Source of the DNA: Cheiracanthium punctorium
Lineage: Eukaryota > Arthropoda > Arachnida > Araneae > Cheiracanthiidae
DNA: 64,000 nucleotides
Assembly: GCA_038373885.1 (NCBI GenBank)
Contig: JAWZYV010012512.1
Span: forward strand, 188,501-252,500
Direction: 5' to 3'
Shown here: in pieces, positions 45,047 to 56,690 of the stretch
Position numbering within the stretch: the stretch's first letter is position 1
Layout: each line of letters begins with the position of its first letter
Position numbers and translations under genes: made by a program
The notes under the pieces: model-generated
Databases searched by the model: none
Seen by the model: only the letters and a program-made list of their open reading frames with translations
Told to the model about the DNA's origin: nothing

Positions 45047-45751
45047 TATAGGGTGATCAATTTTAAAGAGTAACCACAGGTTTTTCTTACTACCTTTAAA
45101 TCCGACTCATGTCATGTGGCAACTTTTTCTAATGCTAAAGTATAATTGTTTGAACCTTCTTTAAGTGTGAAAGACAATTTCCAACACTGCTGGACTGTTA
45201 GAACTTTTATTTGTGAGGTAAAACAGAAATGGAGACACACAATGTTACTTAATCCTGTGATAATTTTATTTTTGAAAAACGTACTTTAATTGAATTTTTT
45301 TACATTATGATCCCTTACAGCAAATGTTGAAAATGTTTGCCACCATTTTGAACGCAAACATGAACACGTCGAACAAAGTTTTTGACCCCTTTGCAACATT
45401 CTTGGTGTTACTGACGAGATTTCTTCAGTTATGATTTGTTTGAATTCATCGATGTTTGCAGGACTTCTCTTGAAAACCCCATTTGCGTATGAATATTTTA
45501 AACATTTGCTGTAGGGAATGATAATCTAAAAAAATTGAATTAAATTATGTTTTTCAAAAATAAAATTACCACAGGATTAAGTAAAATTGTGCGTCTTCAT
45601 TTCTGTTTTACCTCACAAATAAAGTTGTAACTGTTCAAGAGTGTTGGAAATTGTCTCCTACTCTTAAACAAGGTTGAAACAATGATATTTCAGTTTTAGG
45701 ATAGTTGAAAGAGAAAAGCAGCAAATACTCTTTTATATTGATTACCCTGTA
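45047..45751. mobile_element. Tc1/mariner-type element with about 280-bp inverted ends
   Basis: The ends TATAGGGTGATCAAT and (reverse complement) TACAGGGTAATCAAT continue as inverted arms (shared: gacaatttccaacact, tttgtgaggtaaaacagaaa, cttaatcctgtg, aattttatttttgaaaaac). The arms run inward to the transposase stop codon. Between them lies only the C-terminal part of a transposase, on the minus strand. Length 705 bp. Confidence 0.75.
45315..45490 (-). pseudogene. transposase C-terminal remnant
   Basis: Minus-strand translation reads ANIDEFKQIITEEISSVTPR, ML.R, and, after a one-base shift, NFVRRVHVCVQNGGKHFQHL then TAA. This is the usual C-terminus of Tc1/mariner-type transposases (L...I..E......ML.....NF.RR...C....G.H....). 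The frame break lies in an AGGGG run (45388-45392 on the plus strand, approximate), where one extra G would explain it. No catalytic DDE motif is present, so it is a remnant. Confidence 0.7.
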
Positions 45752-45811
45752 CTTTAGTGTCTTATTGACTTTCATCGTTCCAAAGAGGCAGTGTGAGCGA
45801 TTCTCCTTCTG

Positions 45812-45992
45812 TAGGGATGGATGCAAGACTACTTTTAGCGAGACAAGACAGAGTTTAACAGCTTTTTGCGAGACGAGACAGATATTTTTAACCTTACAAT
45901 ATAGGAATTTTGAGAGACGAGACACGAGACAGAGCTTTTTGGCTGTTTTCCGAGACGCGAGACATTTGTTTTTCGTCTCGCATCCATCCCTA
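45812..45992. mobile_element. MITE with TAGGGATGGATGC ends and GAGACGAGAC repeats
   Basis: TAGGGATGGATGC at the left is mirrored exactly by GCATCCATCCCTA at the right. Inside are repeated gagacgagacag / cgagacgcgagac motifs. hAT-like ends, but the flanks do not give a clear duplication. Confidence 0.6.
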
Positions 45993-46291
45993 TCTGTGCC
46001 CATTTTTATTTTTCATATGGGTCTCAGAATGCTTTTGCTTGGGTCCATTCTGCTGCGCTCTTACACAAAGGCGATAGAAAGATCCATTCAGGGAAGCGTT
46101 TTTTCAAACCCTCAAATGTTCACGCATTTGCATGATAAATTCCTTCTTCATAAAGAGTTAAAATGGAAATATTTTCTTTCACTGTCAATAGAGATTAGCT
46201 AATAAATTTAAGTCATTTGTTACAAAAAATATTTTTTCCTTTTTCATAGACAACCCTTCATTGCCTGTAAAACTAGTTTTACTGTCTCGAG

Positions 46292-46497
46292 CAAAGTTTC
46301 TCAAACTGTGCTCCGCGGAGCACTAAGAGCTCTGCGTAAAGGTAGCAAGTACTCCGCTAAAAAATATATCGCTGCCTTAATCTATAACATTCTAGACTCA
46401 GATTTATACAAGATGCTCTGTGAAATTGTGCAAGGTTGCTCTGTCTGAATTTAAAGACCCCCAAAATGCTCCACCCTAAAAAAAGTTTGAGGAACTG
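46292..46497. mobile_element. hAT-type MITE
   Basis: The ends CAAAGTTTCTCAAACT and (reverse complement) CAGTTCCTCAAACTTT form an inverted repeat. The flanks gtctcgag and atctacag match at five of eight. Length 206 bp. A GC-rich ctccgcggagcac palindrome lies near the left end. Confidence 0.6.
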
Positions 46498-47299
46498 ATC
46501 TACAGCGTTATAATGCAGTGAAATGAAAAACAGAGATTTTTTCGAACCAATGAGCTATCCTAGTCTGCAGGAATAGAGAAACATTTTGATGTTTGCGGTA
46601 TCTTATTTATTACAGTTAGATAGATATTTACCAGTGGTGTAGTAGAAGGGGGACGTGAAGAAATTAAAGGGATTCGGAGAAATTAAAATTTTCGTTTTGT
46701 TCGCGAGAGCAAGTACATAGGTATAAAAATCCAAAGGGAATTTTTGGGCCGCTTGAATAGACTTTAAGAATCACTTACAATCCAATTTATAAACACTTCA
46801 GTAGTGAAAAAATCCTTAAATCCGAGCGTGCTCTTGGTAAAAAATGCCTTCCCGAATGGCCGAAACAGTGACAGAAATCGGGATATAGCGAATAGTGACG
46901 TACAAATCCAAAAGAAAATCTCTCACTCTGACATTGGATTGTTGACAAATGTAGATGGAAAAATTAAGTAGATTACACTATTGATCAAAATAACTTTGTT
47001 TTTACTAACAAATACGTAATAATTTAACAATTAGTTAATTTTAATTAATTAATAAACAAGTAATAGTTACATTAGTTTTATTTGCTGGTTAAGGAATAAT
47101 CACATTTAATTAATTAATAACCCCACTACATTTGAAATGAGATGGGGTTAAACTTCAAATGAGCGTACGCCCACTTTTTTTTCTTAGGACTTCACTACTG
47201 ATATTTTCAACGATGAGAACGAATAAGTTAACCATTCGTTAAGCAGTAGTACGTAAATAATATCATGGGCGCCCATACCTATAGGCAGGGAGAGGCACC
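46498..47299. other. gene-free stretch
   Basis: AT-rich, with ttaattaattaat runs near 47030-47110. Nothing supported. Confidence 0.45.
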
Positions 47300-48303
47300 C
47301 AGACAGCACATAAGCTTAAATCAAGCTTGGCATTTCTTTGAATTTGACGTATTAATACAAGCTTGACAGTTCAATTCATTTTAAGCTTGCAGCAAGCTTG
47401 GGGAAGTCATTTGAACTGTCAAGCTGGAATACAACTTGATTACTGCTTGATTTGGAAAGCCACATCCAACAAATTGAAGGGAGAGCGTGCTGTGATGCGA
47501 GTGGCCATCTGTCGCTGTAGGCGAGAAGGAGAATGGACATTATCAGAAAATTTATTTGTCTAGCGTTATCTCAAATTTGCTCATATTAAGTAAGAAAAGT
47601 TCGTAAAAGTTGTGTTTCATTTTATTATCCCACAAAACCTGGACATTAGAACACGCAAGGGGAAGGAATGAATGGGATAAGCCCCTCCGAAGTGTAACAC
47701 GATGGGAGTTTCAGTTTTATTTACATCTAATTAACATTAGTAATTCCATTAACTAATTAATTAGCCCTAAAAATAAATTTTAATATAATTAACACAATTT
47801 AGTTAGTTAATATACTTCACTTTATGGGTGGTAGAATGAGGCACAATCCGGCTCCGGCCAAAAGGTACCCGTTCCACCGGCCTTCAATTGCCAGGTGTGT
47901 GTGCGGAGGTGATCATGCCGCCACAAAATAATTCATCATCAGTCATAAATGTACTTGACCCTAGAATTAAAAAAAAAAACAGTTTCTGTATTTCCAAATA
48001 TGAAAATTCTTCAAAATAAAATACACTTATACTACGAAATTGATTTCAAAATCAGTCGTTTGTCTCCATTTTGGCCAGTATTGCCCAACATGAGTGTCGC
48101 GATATTGAAAGTTTTAAAACGTGTGCTGCTTTTAAGTTTATATTATGATTATTTCCCTATTAGTGGAGTCTATAAATCACACATAACATTATTTTAATTT
48201 TGATTCATCCCATGGAAAAATAAAAGAAAGAAATCGGCATCGGGCACTGATCGATCTCGCCAGAAAACGGCGTGACAACCATGAAAGTCTCTTCAAACTT
48301 TAA

Positions 48304-50299
48304 AGTCCGGGAGCCAGCGACATATTTTGGTCAGTTATTTCTTCCCGGCCGATAATGCGTGAGAAGATTAAGATAGTTGTGTGTTGAAGCCTGGTGATCG
48401 TCAGCTGCCGCACCATGGGTGGGTTGGGCGGCGGCCGCCCTCCAGGCACGTTAAAAAAATAAAAAAATTCAGTCATTTCCTCCCGGCTGAAAATTTCTGA
48501 AATAATAGTTGGCATAGTACTTGTTTGAAAAAAAAAAACCGTCAGCTGGCCAAGCGGCGGTGGATTATACGTCAGCTGCTCATCCGAACATGTAAAAAAA
48601 AATTTTTTTTTCAATGATTTCCTCCCGGTTGAAAATTTGACAGATGTTTGTTTACATTCTACTTTAAATAAAAAAACAAGTCAGCTGGCTGTATGCCGGT
48701 GGTAAACCCGTCAGCTGGCACAGTGAAAGTGGCGCGGAAAGGTAGTGTGGCCGCCGCTAGCCTATTTCAATGCACCAGCTGACGGGTTTTGCCCCGGCAT
48801 ACGGCCAGCTGAATTTTTTTATTATGGCAAGAATTATGTCAACTATTATTTGACAAATTTTCAACCGGCAGGAAATAGCGCTCTTTATTTTATTGGACAC
48901 AACGCGCCCTGCAGGTGAGTTGCAAACATAATCAGGAAATAATCAAGCAACCGAATAACATAAATTAAGTTTGAATATAAATATATCAATATATTTTTTA
49001 TTTACAGTAAATAATTATTATAATTCTTAAATACTATAATGTTTCATCTTCACTTGTGGCACTCTCATAGTCCTCCGACTTCAATTTTGAAGTAGCCTTT
49101 TTGCAAAAAACGCAAAACGGATTTACAATCGACATTTTATTAAGTAATTTAAAGCAGTTCGACAGTCTTTTTAAGATCCATCCTTCCAAAACGTTTGGAC
49201 GATCTGTTTCCACTGACTATTTCAAAATATCTCCAATTCCAAAATATTAATTTTTATATTCCCAAAACGATCAAATTATGCTATTCTGAAAACATGAAAA
49301 ATTTTCGCATTCGAAAGATTTCATTTTTTATACATAGCCATTCTTATACACAGGCAGACGATTTCTTTGCTTGGCTCGAAGTCCGCTTATAAATCCTCGA
49401 TTTATTTTTGAGAAGAAAAATTAAACTGTGTAATCTAGAAAAGCAATTTAAAAGGAAGGAATCACAATTTTTCCTTCAAAGCCGGATATAACGTCCTTTT
49501 CCGCTTGTAGAGCCGAATTTTGTCACACAAATGATAAACTTTTTTGACTCGGAGAAATAAAATGGAGCTGAAAATGCCAAAAAATCGCTTAAAAATGAGG
49601 AAACCGGTGGTTTTCATGTTTTTAAAGTAGCACAGATTGTTTTTTTTAATATTTCTATACATAATTATGAAAAATAGTAGGATTATTGAGGATATCAGCG
49701 CGTTGTGTCCAATAAAATAAATTGTGTTATTTCCTCCCGGTTGAAAATTTGTCAAATAATAGTTGACATAATTCTTGCCATAATAAAAAAATTCAGCTGG
49801 CCGTATGCCGGGGCAAAACCCGTCAGCTGGTGCATTGAAATAGGCTAGCGGCGGCCACACTACCTTTCCGCGCCACTTTCACTGTGCCAGCTGACGGGTT
49901 TTCCACCGGCATACAGCCAGCTGACTTATTTTTTTATTTAAAGTAGAATGTAAACAAACATCTGTCAAATTTTCAACCGGGAGGAAATCATTGAAAACAA
50001 ATTTTTTTTTTACATGTTCGGATGAGCAGCTGACGTATAATCCACCGCCGCTTGGCCAGCTGACGGTTTTTTTTTCAAACAAGTACTATGCCAACTATTA
50101 TTTCAGAAATTTTCAGCCGGGAGGAAATGACTGAATTTTTTTATTTTTTTAACGTGCCTGGAGGGCGGCCGCCGCCCAACCCACCCATGGTGCGGCAGCT
50201 GACGATCACCATGCTTCAACACACAACCGTCTTAATCATCTGAGAAATTATGGGCTGAGAGGATTTTGGTCGCAAAAATCTGTCGCTGGCTCCCGGACT
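48304..50299. mobile_element. fold-back element with 0.6 kb CAGCTG-rich inverted arms
   Basis: AGTCCGGGAGCCAGCGACA at the left is mirrored at 50281-50299. The arms (48304-48907 and 49698-50299) are inverted copies with few differences. Each arm holds seven CAGCTG sites, mostly as GTCAGCTGGC or its inverse, alternating with tttcctcccggttgaaaatt blocks. The arms are GC-richer than the surroundings. The 790-bp spacer holds a possible minus-strand exon. Long inverted ends suggest a MULE- or foldback-type transposon, but no target duplication was found. Confidence 0.8.
49034..49216 (-). CDS. possible transposon-encoded exon, unidentified
   Basis: On the minus strand an acceptor-like ttttgaaatag precedes an open frame of 60 codons to TAG (49036-49034). 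It reads SVETDRPNVLEGWILKRLSN, then CFKLLNKM, NPFCVFCKKA and an acidic end (KSEDYESATSEDETL). The C..C pair and acidic tail give it a protein-like look. Upstream in-frame pieces (GLRAKQRNRLPVY) are separated by stops, so the gene is degenerate or spliced. No family recognised. It sits in the centre of the fold-back. Confidence 0.35.
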   Translation of the reverse strand, partial: SVETDRPNVLEGWILKRLSNCFKLLNKMSIVNPFCVFCKKATSKLKSEDYESATSEDETL

Positions 50300-50324
50300 A
50301 TTAGTCGTGCCAGCGCGAGGCAAA

Positions 50325-50400
50325 TTGGCGGACGGATAGCACGCTGGCCTACCAACCCTTACGTCCCTGGTTCTATTCCATCCGCGAACGCTTGATGGAG
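50325..50400 (+). other. tRNA-like sequence, probably SINE-derived
   Basis: ggcggacggatagcacgctg resembles an A box and ggttctattcc a B box about 40 bp on. It lies just outside the inner fold-back. The flanking stems do not close, so it is not called as a tRNA gene. Confidence 0.4.
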
Positions 50401-50681
50401 ACAGATTAAATTAACTTGAAATTTCATCATAGATTGGAAAAATAAAATATGTGGGTCGAGTTCGCCGACGGGCGCCCCGCGTATTTAGGAAATTTTTTTT
50501 AGGAAAGTTTTTTAAGCTTGAAATTAAGCTTGCTTTGTCAAGCTTCATGCAAGCTGGGCAAGTGTAAACTTGCTCACTTGATTCAAGCTTGCATTAAGCT
50601 TACACGCTTGAAATTTACAAGCTTAATTCAAGCTTATTGACTTGATAAATCAAGCTTGCTGCAAGTTTGCTGTGCTGTCTG

Positions 50682-51549
50682 AGCTAGCCCCCTTCCCTCC
50701 AGCTCGCAGGAAAAATACATATTACCTTAATATTTTACGTACTGGTATGATGTATAAGTAGTTCAACACGAAAATATAGTATCTTCTTGGGCAGGACTCT
50801 TGACTTGCTCCCTCTACAAACAATCATAAGCGTTCATGAATAATATAATGTTGAAAAATGTTTAATGATCCACGCATTTGGCATGATTCATACTTCTTGT
50901 TTACAAAATATACACCTGCAAAAGCATAAAACAATAAAGCTCCTTTCTCATTATAATAGTTAACAACACGCACGTAAAACTATTTTGATTCAGAATGCTT
51001 TCCGAAAAAAACATATATATATTGTTTCTAGAGAGAGCTGCAAAAGACGTAACGTATGCAATTCTGAATTCAAACTCAAAGGCGTCAACAGGCCCGGATT
51101 GGAAGGAAGGGGCCCGCCCATCTCAATAGAAGGGGGGAGGCGGGTTATTGCATAACCGATAAATAATAGGATCTGTTTACTTTCGGGGTATGGGGGAGGT
51201 ATGGTGTTATTATTAATTAATTACGATTGATAATTAATTCACTCATAAAATATTGATCTATTAATTAATATGCGTCATTCATATTAATTAAACCCTTGTT
51301 CATTCGGGAATCCTCTCTCAAAACATTTGGAGAACTACATATAAAATAAAGTGTTTTGAAGCCTTGCGGCGCAAATGCAGCTGCAAAAAATTTTCTGTGT
51401 AAAACTTCATTAAGTGCTATAAGTATAGAACCTTTTTGTATTTTCTTTTTTCTGTTTGGGGGCAAATTTTATCGGTCCCAGAGAGAAAACTTTTTCTCTT
51501 TTTTTTGTTTCTTTCTTTCGACTGGCCCCTACAACTCATTAAAAAATCT
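50682..51549. other. gene-free stretch
   Basis: A solitary hAT-like end near 51090 (caggcccggattggaagg) and ttaattaatt runs at 51205-51290. Nothing else supported. Confidence 0.4.
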
Positions 51550-53530
51550 GATGTGTCCAACACATGACTTCCTTGCACGTCCATTAGATCAAAAATATTT
51601 TCGACGCACTTCCTCTAAATTTATTTGTTTGAAAGAGATAAAATATCAATAATAGTAAGGTTTAGCGATTTCTAGCCAAATATTTCGATATCGCCAAGCT
51701 GAGTTCAATTTGAAAGATTTCCTTCTGACACTTTATTTGGCGATATTTCACCAAAAGCCGACAAACTTGAGATAGTCAGCGAGATTTTGGGGATAGCCAA
51801 AGTAGTCATTGACCACAGACTTTCAATGAATTGAATGCATCTATACACCTCAATGTATTCAAAGTCATTTGGCTCACCATGTAAATAAATTCTCAGTCGA
51901 TTGCTGTCAAAAAAGATATTGAAAACAGTTAGATATTACAATAGTTCTAAATACAAAGTTAAAAAATCTACGGGTTAAAGTTTTAGAGTTATACAAAATA
52001 GGAAATAATTTTTGGCGCCAAATTTGGCGATATTTCGGCGAAACTCGTCAATGTCGACGACATTTGGCGAGATTTTAAGCATGGACCAACAATGACAGAT
52101 TATCGCCAAATTTGGCGATATTTCGCCAAAACTCGCCAAGAACGATGACAAATGGCGATACTATGGGCATGGACCAAATGACTGACTATCGTCAAATTTG
52201 GAGACATTTCGCCAAAACTCGCCAAGGTCGAGGACAGACGGCGAGATTTTGGGCATGTACCAAACAATGACTGTCTACAGTTGTATTATATTGAAGATGT
52301 CCATAGACATTAAGGTACTGAAATTCTTTTCGGTGGTCCTGTAAATAAACTCTCCAGTAGATTGAAACCAAAAATCGAGATGCACAACTAGATGTTACAA
52401 CATTCTTACATATGAAATTTCATAATAGTTTTTGAGATTTGAGAGTTAAATATGCACACACATACACCAAAAGTCGCCAAGCTTGGCGACTTTTGGCATA
52501 GTTCTTGAGGGAGGCACGTGACCGTGGTCGGACCATTACCTAACTTATGTGGTAGGACGGTATTGTACTTGAAATGGATGAATGCCCCTAAAATTGCTAT
52601 TGACCGTAATGTATTGGAAATCTTTTGAGTGTTCCTGTAGCAGAACTACAAATGATAAAGACACTTTTTTTAATGGAGAAATTCATTTTCTAACTCTTTA
52701 CAGCATATATCACTTCTGAGTCGTTTGAAATAGCCCAATACCTCTAAAAAACGCTTTGATGAATTTCGGCCCATAGAGCGTAATGTATTTCGAATCTTTT
52801 GGGCGGTCCTGTAGATAAACTATTCAGTCGAATGGAACCGAAAGGGGAGGTGCACAACTAGATGTTACAACAATCCTAAATATAAAGTTTCAACATTCAA
52901 CGCCTAACAGTTTTTGAGATATGCGAGTTTAATGAATTTCGGCCCATTGAGTGTAATGTATTTCGAATGTTTTGGGCAGTCCTGTAGATAAACTCTCCAG
53001 TCGAATGGAACCAAAAGGGGAGGTGCACAACTAGATGTTACAACTATCCAAAATATGAAGTTTCGACATTCTACGCCTAATAGCTTTTGAGTTAGGCGAG
53101 TTTAATGAATTTCGGCCCATAGAGCGTAATGTATTTCGAATCTTTTGGGCGGTCCTGTACATAAACTATCCATTCGATTGCCACCAAAAGGGGAGGTGCA
53201 CAACTAGATCATAGAACAATCCTAAATATCAAATCTCAACATTCTACGACCAATAGTTTTTGAGATATGCGAGTTACATACATACGTACGTACGTACGTA
53301 CGTACGTACGTACAGACGGCATGGAAAAGCTGGCCACAGTAGACTCGCCACTGGTCAAAATGAGTTGCAGACGCGTTAATATGATCGTGCATGCTAGCCT
53401 ACGATGAGATGCATCGAAAAAAATTTTTTAATTAAATTTAGAGGTAGTCAAAATCGGTTTTTATGTCGAAATTTGGCCCCCAAAATTTTTCGGGATCACA
53501 TTACTTCCTTATACTACGTACAAGGAAGTA
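51550..53530 (-). mobile_element. family A element, copy 3 (three 174-bp units, order 1-2-3)
   Basis: It runs from the 3' hairpin end (gatgtgtccaacacatgact at 51550) to the 5' end (cttccttatactacgtacaa before 53530), reversed relative to copies 1 and 2. Unit order in element direction is 1-2-3, as in copy 2. The (TACG)n tract is expanded to about eight copies (53281-53312). Ends and arrays as in the other copies; no coding sequence. Confidence 0.8.
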
Positions 53531-54177
53531 AAAATAGCTCTGACCAATGTAGTAAAGTTTAATTTTAGCCAAACAATAACTACAACAATAACAGTAATAA
53601 CGATAGTAAAAAGCTGGATAACTGGGTCCACTTTGCTTGAGAGAATGCAAACTCGCTTTCGCAAATCAGTTTCAACAGCTGCTATTTTTAATTTTTACTC
53701 TAATACTAGTTTTAAAATATCGAATTATGTCGTACTTTTCTTCCCCCCAAGCATTTTATTTAATTGCGAATTGTTTCATCTTGCACAGTAGTTACAAATG
53801 AGGATGAAAATTCTACTATTCCATCGAGAAAGAAAAAAGAGCTTTACTTAAAAAGTTTTTTTAAGTTGCTAAAAACTTTTGTTTATAAATACGCCAGCCT
53901 TCTATCGGATATACCAACAAAGAAAATTATTGCAGGCAATTGTCATAATTCGATATGGAACAAGGAAAATGTTATGTTTAATTTACATTTTAAATGAATG
54001 TGATAAGGCATAGCTTCCAAGTATTCTAGATCTCGCGGAGTTTCTACGGAAATCAACTCGTTCAACCATTCCAGTTCATCGGTACACCGAATACCGGTAT
54101 TTCGTGCTATTTTTGCTATTTCGTGAAATCGGTATTTGGTAAAGCAAAATACTGGTACTTTTGGTATTAGCTGTGAG
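53531..54177. other. gene-free stretch
   Basis: An open frame at 53764-53997 has no ATG start and no recognisable domain. Around 54080-54165 accggtatttcg-type words recur. Nothing else supported. Confidence 0.4.
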
Positions 54178-54337
54178 CAGTGGCGTATGCAGACTTCCTT
54201 CAAAGGGGGGGGGGGTTAGAAATAACTTTGTGTTAAAATGCTTAATATTTAAGCTAAAAATTGAAAATTTATGGACATTTTGTTAAAAATTTTTTTGACA
54301 AGGGGGAGGTTTGACCCCCCCCTTGCATACGCCACTG
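54178..54337. mobile_element. hAT-type MITE
   Basis: CAGTGGCGTATGCA at the left is mirrored by TGCATACGCCACTG at the right. The flanks gctgtgag and actgtgag match at seven of eight. Length 160 bp, with poly-G and poly-C blocks facing each other. Confidence 0.9.
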
Positions 54338-54358
54338 ACTGTGAGTATAAGAAACTAT

Positions 54359-56321
54359 TACTTCTTTGTACGTAGTATAAGGAAGTAATATGATCCCGAA
54401 AAATTTTGGGCTCAAATTTCGACGAAAAAAACGATTTTGACTACCTCTAAATTTAATTTAAAGAACTTTTTCGATGCATCTCATCGTAAGCTAGCATGCA
54501 CGATCCTATAAACGCGTCTGCAACTCATTTTGACCAGCAGCGAGTCTATTGTGGCCAGTTTTTCCATGCCGTCTGTACGTACGTATGTATGTAACTCGCA
54601 TATCTCAAAAACTATTGGTCGTAGAATGTTGAGATTTGATATTTAGGATTGTTCTATGATCTAGTTGTGCACCTCCCCTTTTGGTCGCAATCGAATGGAT
54701 AGTTTATGTACAGGACAGCCCAAAAGATTCGAAATACATTATGCTCTATGGGCCGAAATTCATTAAACTCGCATATATCAAAAACTATTAGGCGTAGAAT
54801 GTTGAAACTTTATATTTAGGATTGTTGTAACATCTACTTGTGCAGCTTTCCTTTCGGTTCCATTCGACTAGATAGTTTATCAGCAGGACCGCCCAAAAGA
54901 TTCGAAATACATTGCGCTCTATGGGCCGAAATTCATTAAACTCGCATATCTCAAAAACTATTAGGCGTAGAATGTCGAAACTTCATATTTTGGATAGTTG
55001 TAACATCTAGTTGTGCCGCCCCCCTTTCGGTTCGATTCGACTGCATATTTTATCTACAGGGCTGCTCAAAAGATTCTAAATACATTACGCTCTATGGGCC
55101 GAAATTCATTACAGCGTATTTTAGTTGTATAGGGCTATTTCAAACGACTTAGATGTGATGTATTTTGTTAAGAGTTACAAAATGAATTTCTCCATTAAAA
55201 AAAGTGTCTTTATCATTTATAGTTTTGCTACAGGAACACTCAAAAGATTTCCAATACATTACGGTCAATGGCAATTTTAGGGGCATTCATCCATTTCAAG
55301 CACGATACCGTCCTACCACATAAGCTAGGTAATGGTCCGACCACGGTCACGGCATCCCTCAAGAACTACGCCAAAAGTCGCCAAGTTTGGCGACTTTTGG
55401 TGTACGTGCGTGCGTATTTAACTCTCAAATCTCAAAAACTATTATGAAATTTCATATTAAGATTGTTGTAACATCTAGTTGTGCATCTAGATTTTTGGTT
55501 CCAATCTACTGGAGAGTTTATTTACAGGACCACCGAAAAGAATTTCATTACTTTAATGTCTATGGACATCTTCAGTATAATACAACTGTAGACAGTCAAT
55601 GTTTGGTCCATGCCCAAAATCTGACGGTCTGTCGTCAACCGTGGCGAGTTTTGCCGAAATATCGCCAAATTTGGCGATAGTCAGTCATTTCGTCCATGCC
55701 CAAAGTATCGCCATTTTTCATCGTTCTTGGGGTGTTTTGGCGAAATATCGCCAAATTTAGCGATAATCTGTCATTGTTTGGTCCATGCTCAAAATCTCGC
55801 CATATGTCGTCGACATTGACGAATTTCGCCGAAATATCGCCAAATTTGGCGCCAAAAATTATTTCGTATTTTGTATAATTCTAAAATTTTAACTCGTAGA
55901 ATTTTGAACTTTTGTATTTAGAACTATTGTAATATGTAACTGTTTTCAATATCTTTTTTGACAGCAATCGACTGGGAATTTATTTACAGGGTGAGCCAAA
56001 TGACTTTAAATACATTGAGGTGTATGAATGCATTCAATTCATTGAAAGTCTGTGGTCATTGACTACTTTGGCTATCCCCAAAATCTCGCAAACTATCTCA
56101 AGCTTGTCGGCTTTTCATGAAATATCGACAAATAATGTGTCAGAAGGAAATTTTTCAAATTGAACTCAGCTTGACGATATCGAAATATTTGGCTAGAAAT
56201 CGCTAAACTTTACTATTACTGATATTTTATCTCTTTCAAACAAATAAGTTTAGAGAAAGTGCATCGAAAATATTTTTGATTTAATAGACGTGCAAGGAAG
56301 TCATGTGTTGTACACATCAGA
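54359..56321 (+). mobile_element. family A element, copy 4 (three 174-bp units, order 1-3-2)
   Basis: It begins TACTTCTTTGTACGTAG and ends gtgcaaggaagtcatgtg, tacacatcagat. The 174-bp units start near 54594, 54768 and 54942. By diagnostic words they are type 1, type 3 and type 2. The 87-88-bp array follows near 55595. It is more diverged from copies 1-3 than those are from each other. Confidence 0.8.
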
Positions 56322-56503
56322 TTTTTTTTTTCATTCCGATCACAATAAACTACTACTATTTTTCATTATCAAATAAATTATTGTTGTTATTATTATTATT
56401 TTCATTCTCAAGCACTACCATAGTCAGATCCAGAGAAATTCGTCGACAAAATTCATTTTAAATCTTGAACCCAAGTTTAATCCTTTTGCTTAAATCATTT
56501 ATC

Positions 56504-56690
56504 AGGCGCAGCGGAGAGACTGACCTTCTGTAACCAGTGTTGTTCCCAGCTTAGATCTTTCAATGTTTCGTTTTTATATGCTGGTGGGCAGCGTTTCACT
56601 TGTGCAACTGCTGAATGCCAACGGAGCATTCTAAGACCAAGGTTCGGAGGCAACAGTGTTCAGAGAAGAAGAGTCGTCTCCGCTGCGCCT
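56504..56690. mobile_element. 187-bp element with AGGCGCAGCGGAGA inverted ends
   Basis: AGGCGCAGCGGAGA (56504-56517) is mirrored exactly by TCTCCGCTGCGCCT (56677-56690). The interior is GC-richer than the flanks and non-coding. No clear target duplication. It could also be an RNA-hairpin locus. Confidence 0.45.

Larger units (their letters stand above)
47300..50681. mobile_element. outer element with AAGCTTG-rich flanks
   Basis: CAGACAGCACA (47300-47310) is mirrored by TGTGCTGTCTG (50671-50681). Directly inside both ends are 150-180-bp clusters of AAGCTTG/CAAGCTT words (about six on the left, ten on the right). They form a subterminal array in inverted arrangement. Length 3,382 bp, most of it the CAGCTG fold-back at 48304-50299. 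The 8-bp flanks do not match, so the class is unknown. Confidence 0.6.

Noticed and set aside
45705..46202. 165-codon frame, the longest in the window
   Set aside because: It spans a MITE with GAGACGAGAC repeats (repeated R/Q/T/S peptide) and flanking AT-rich DNA. No domain, no conserved borders.
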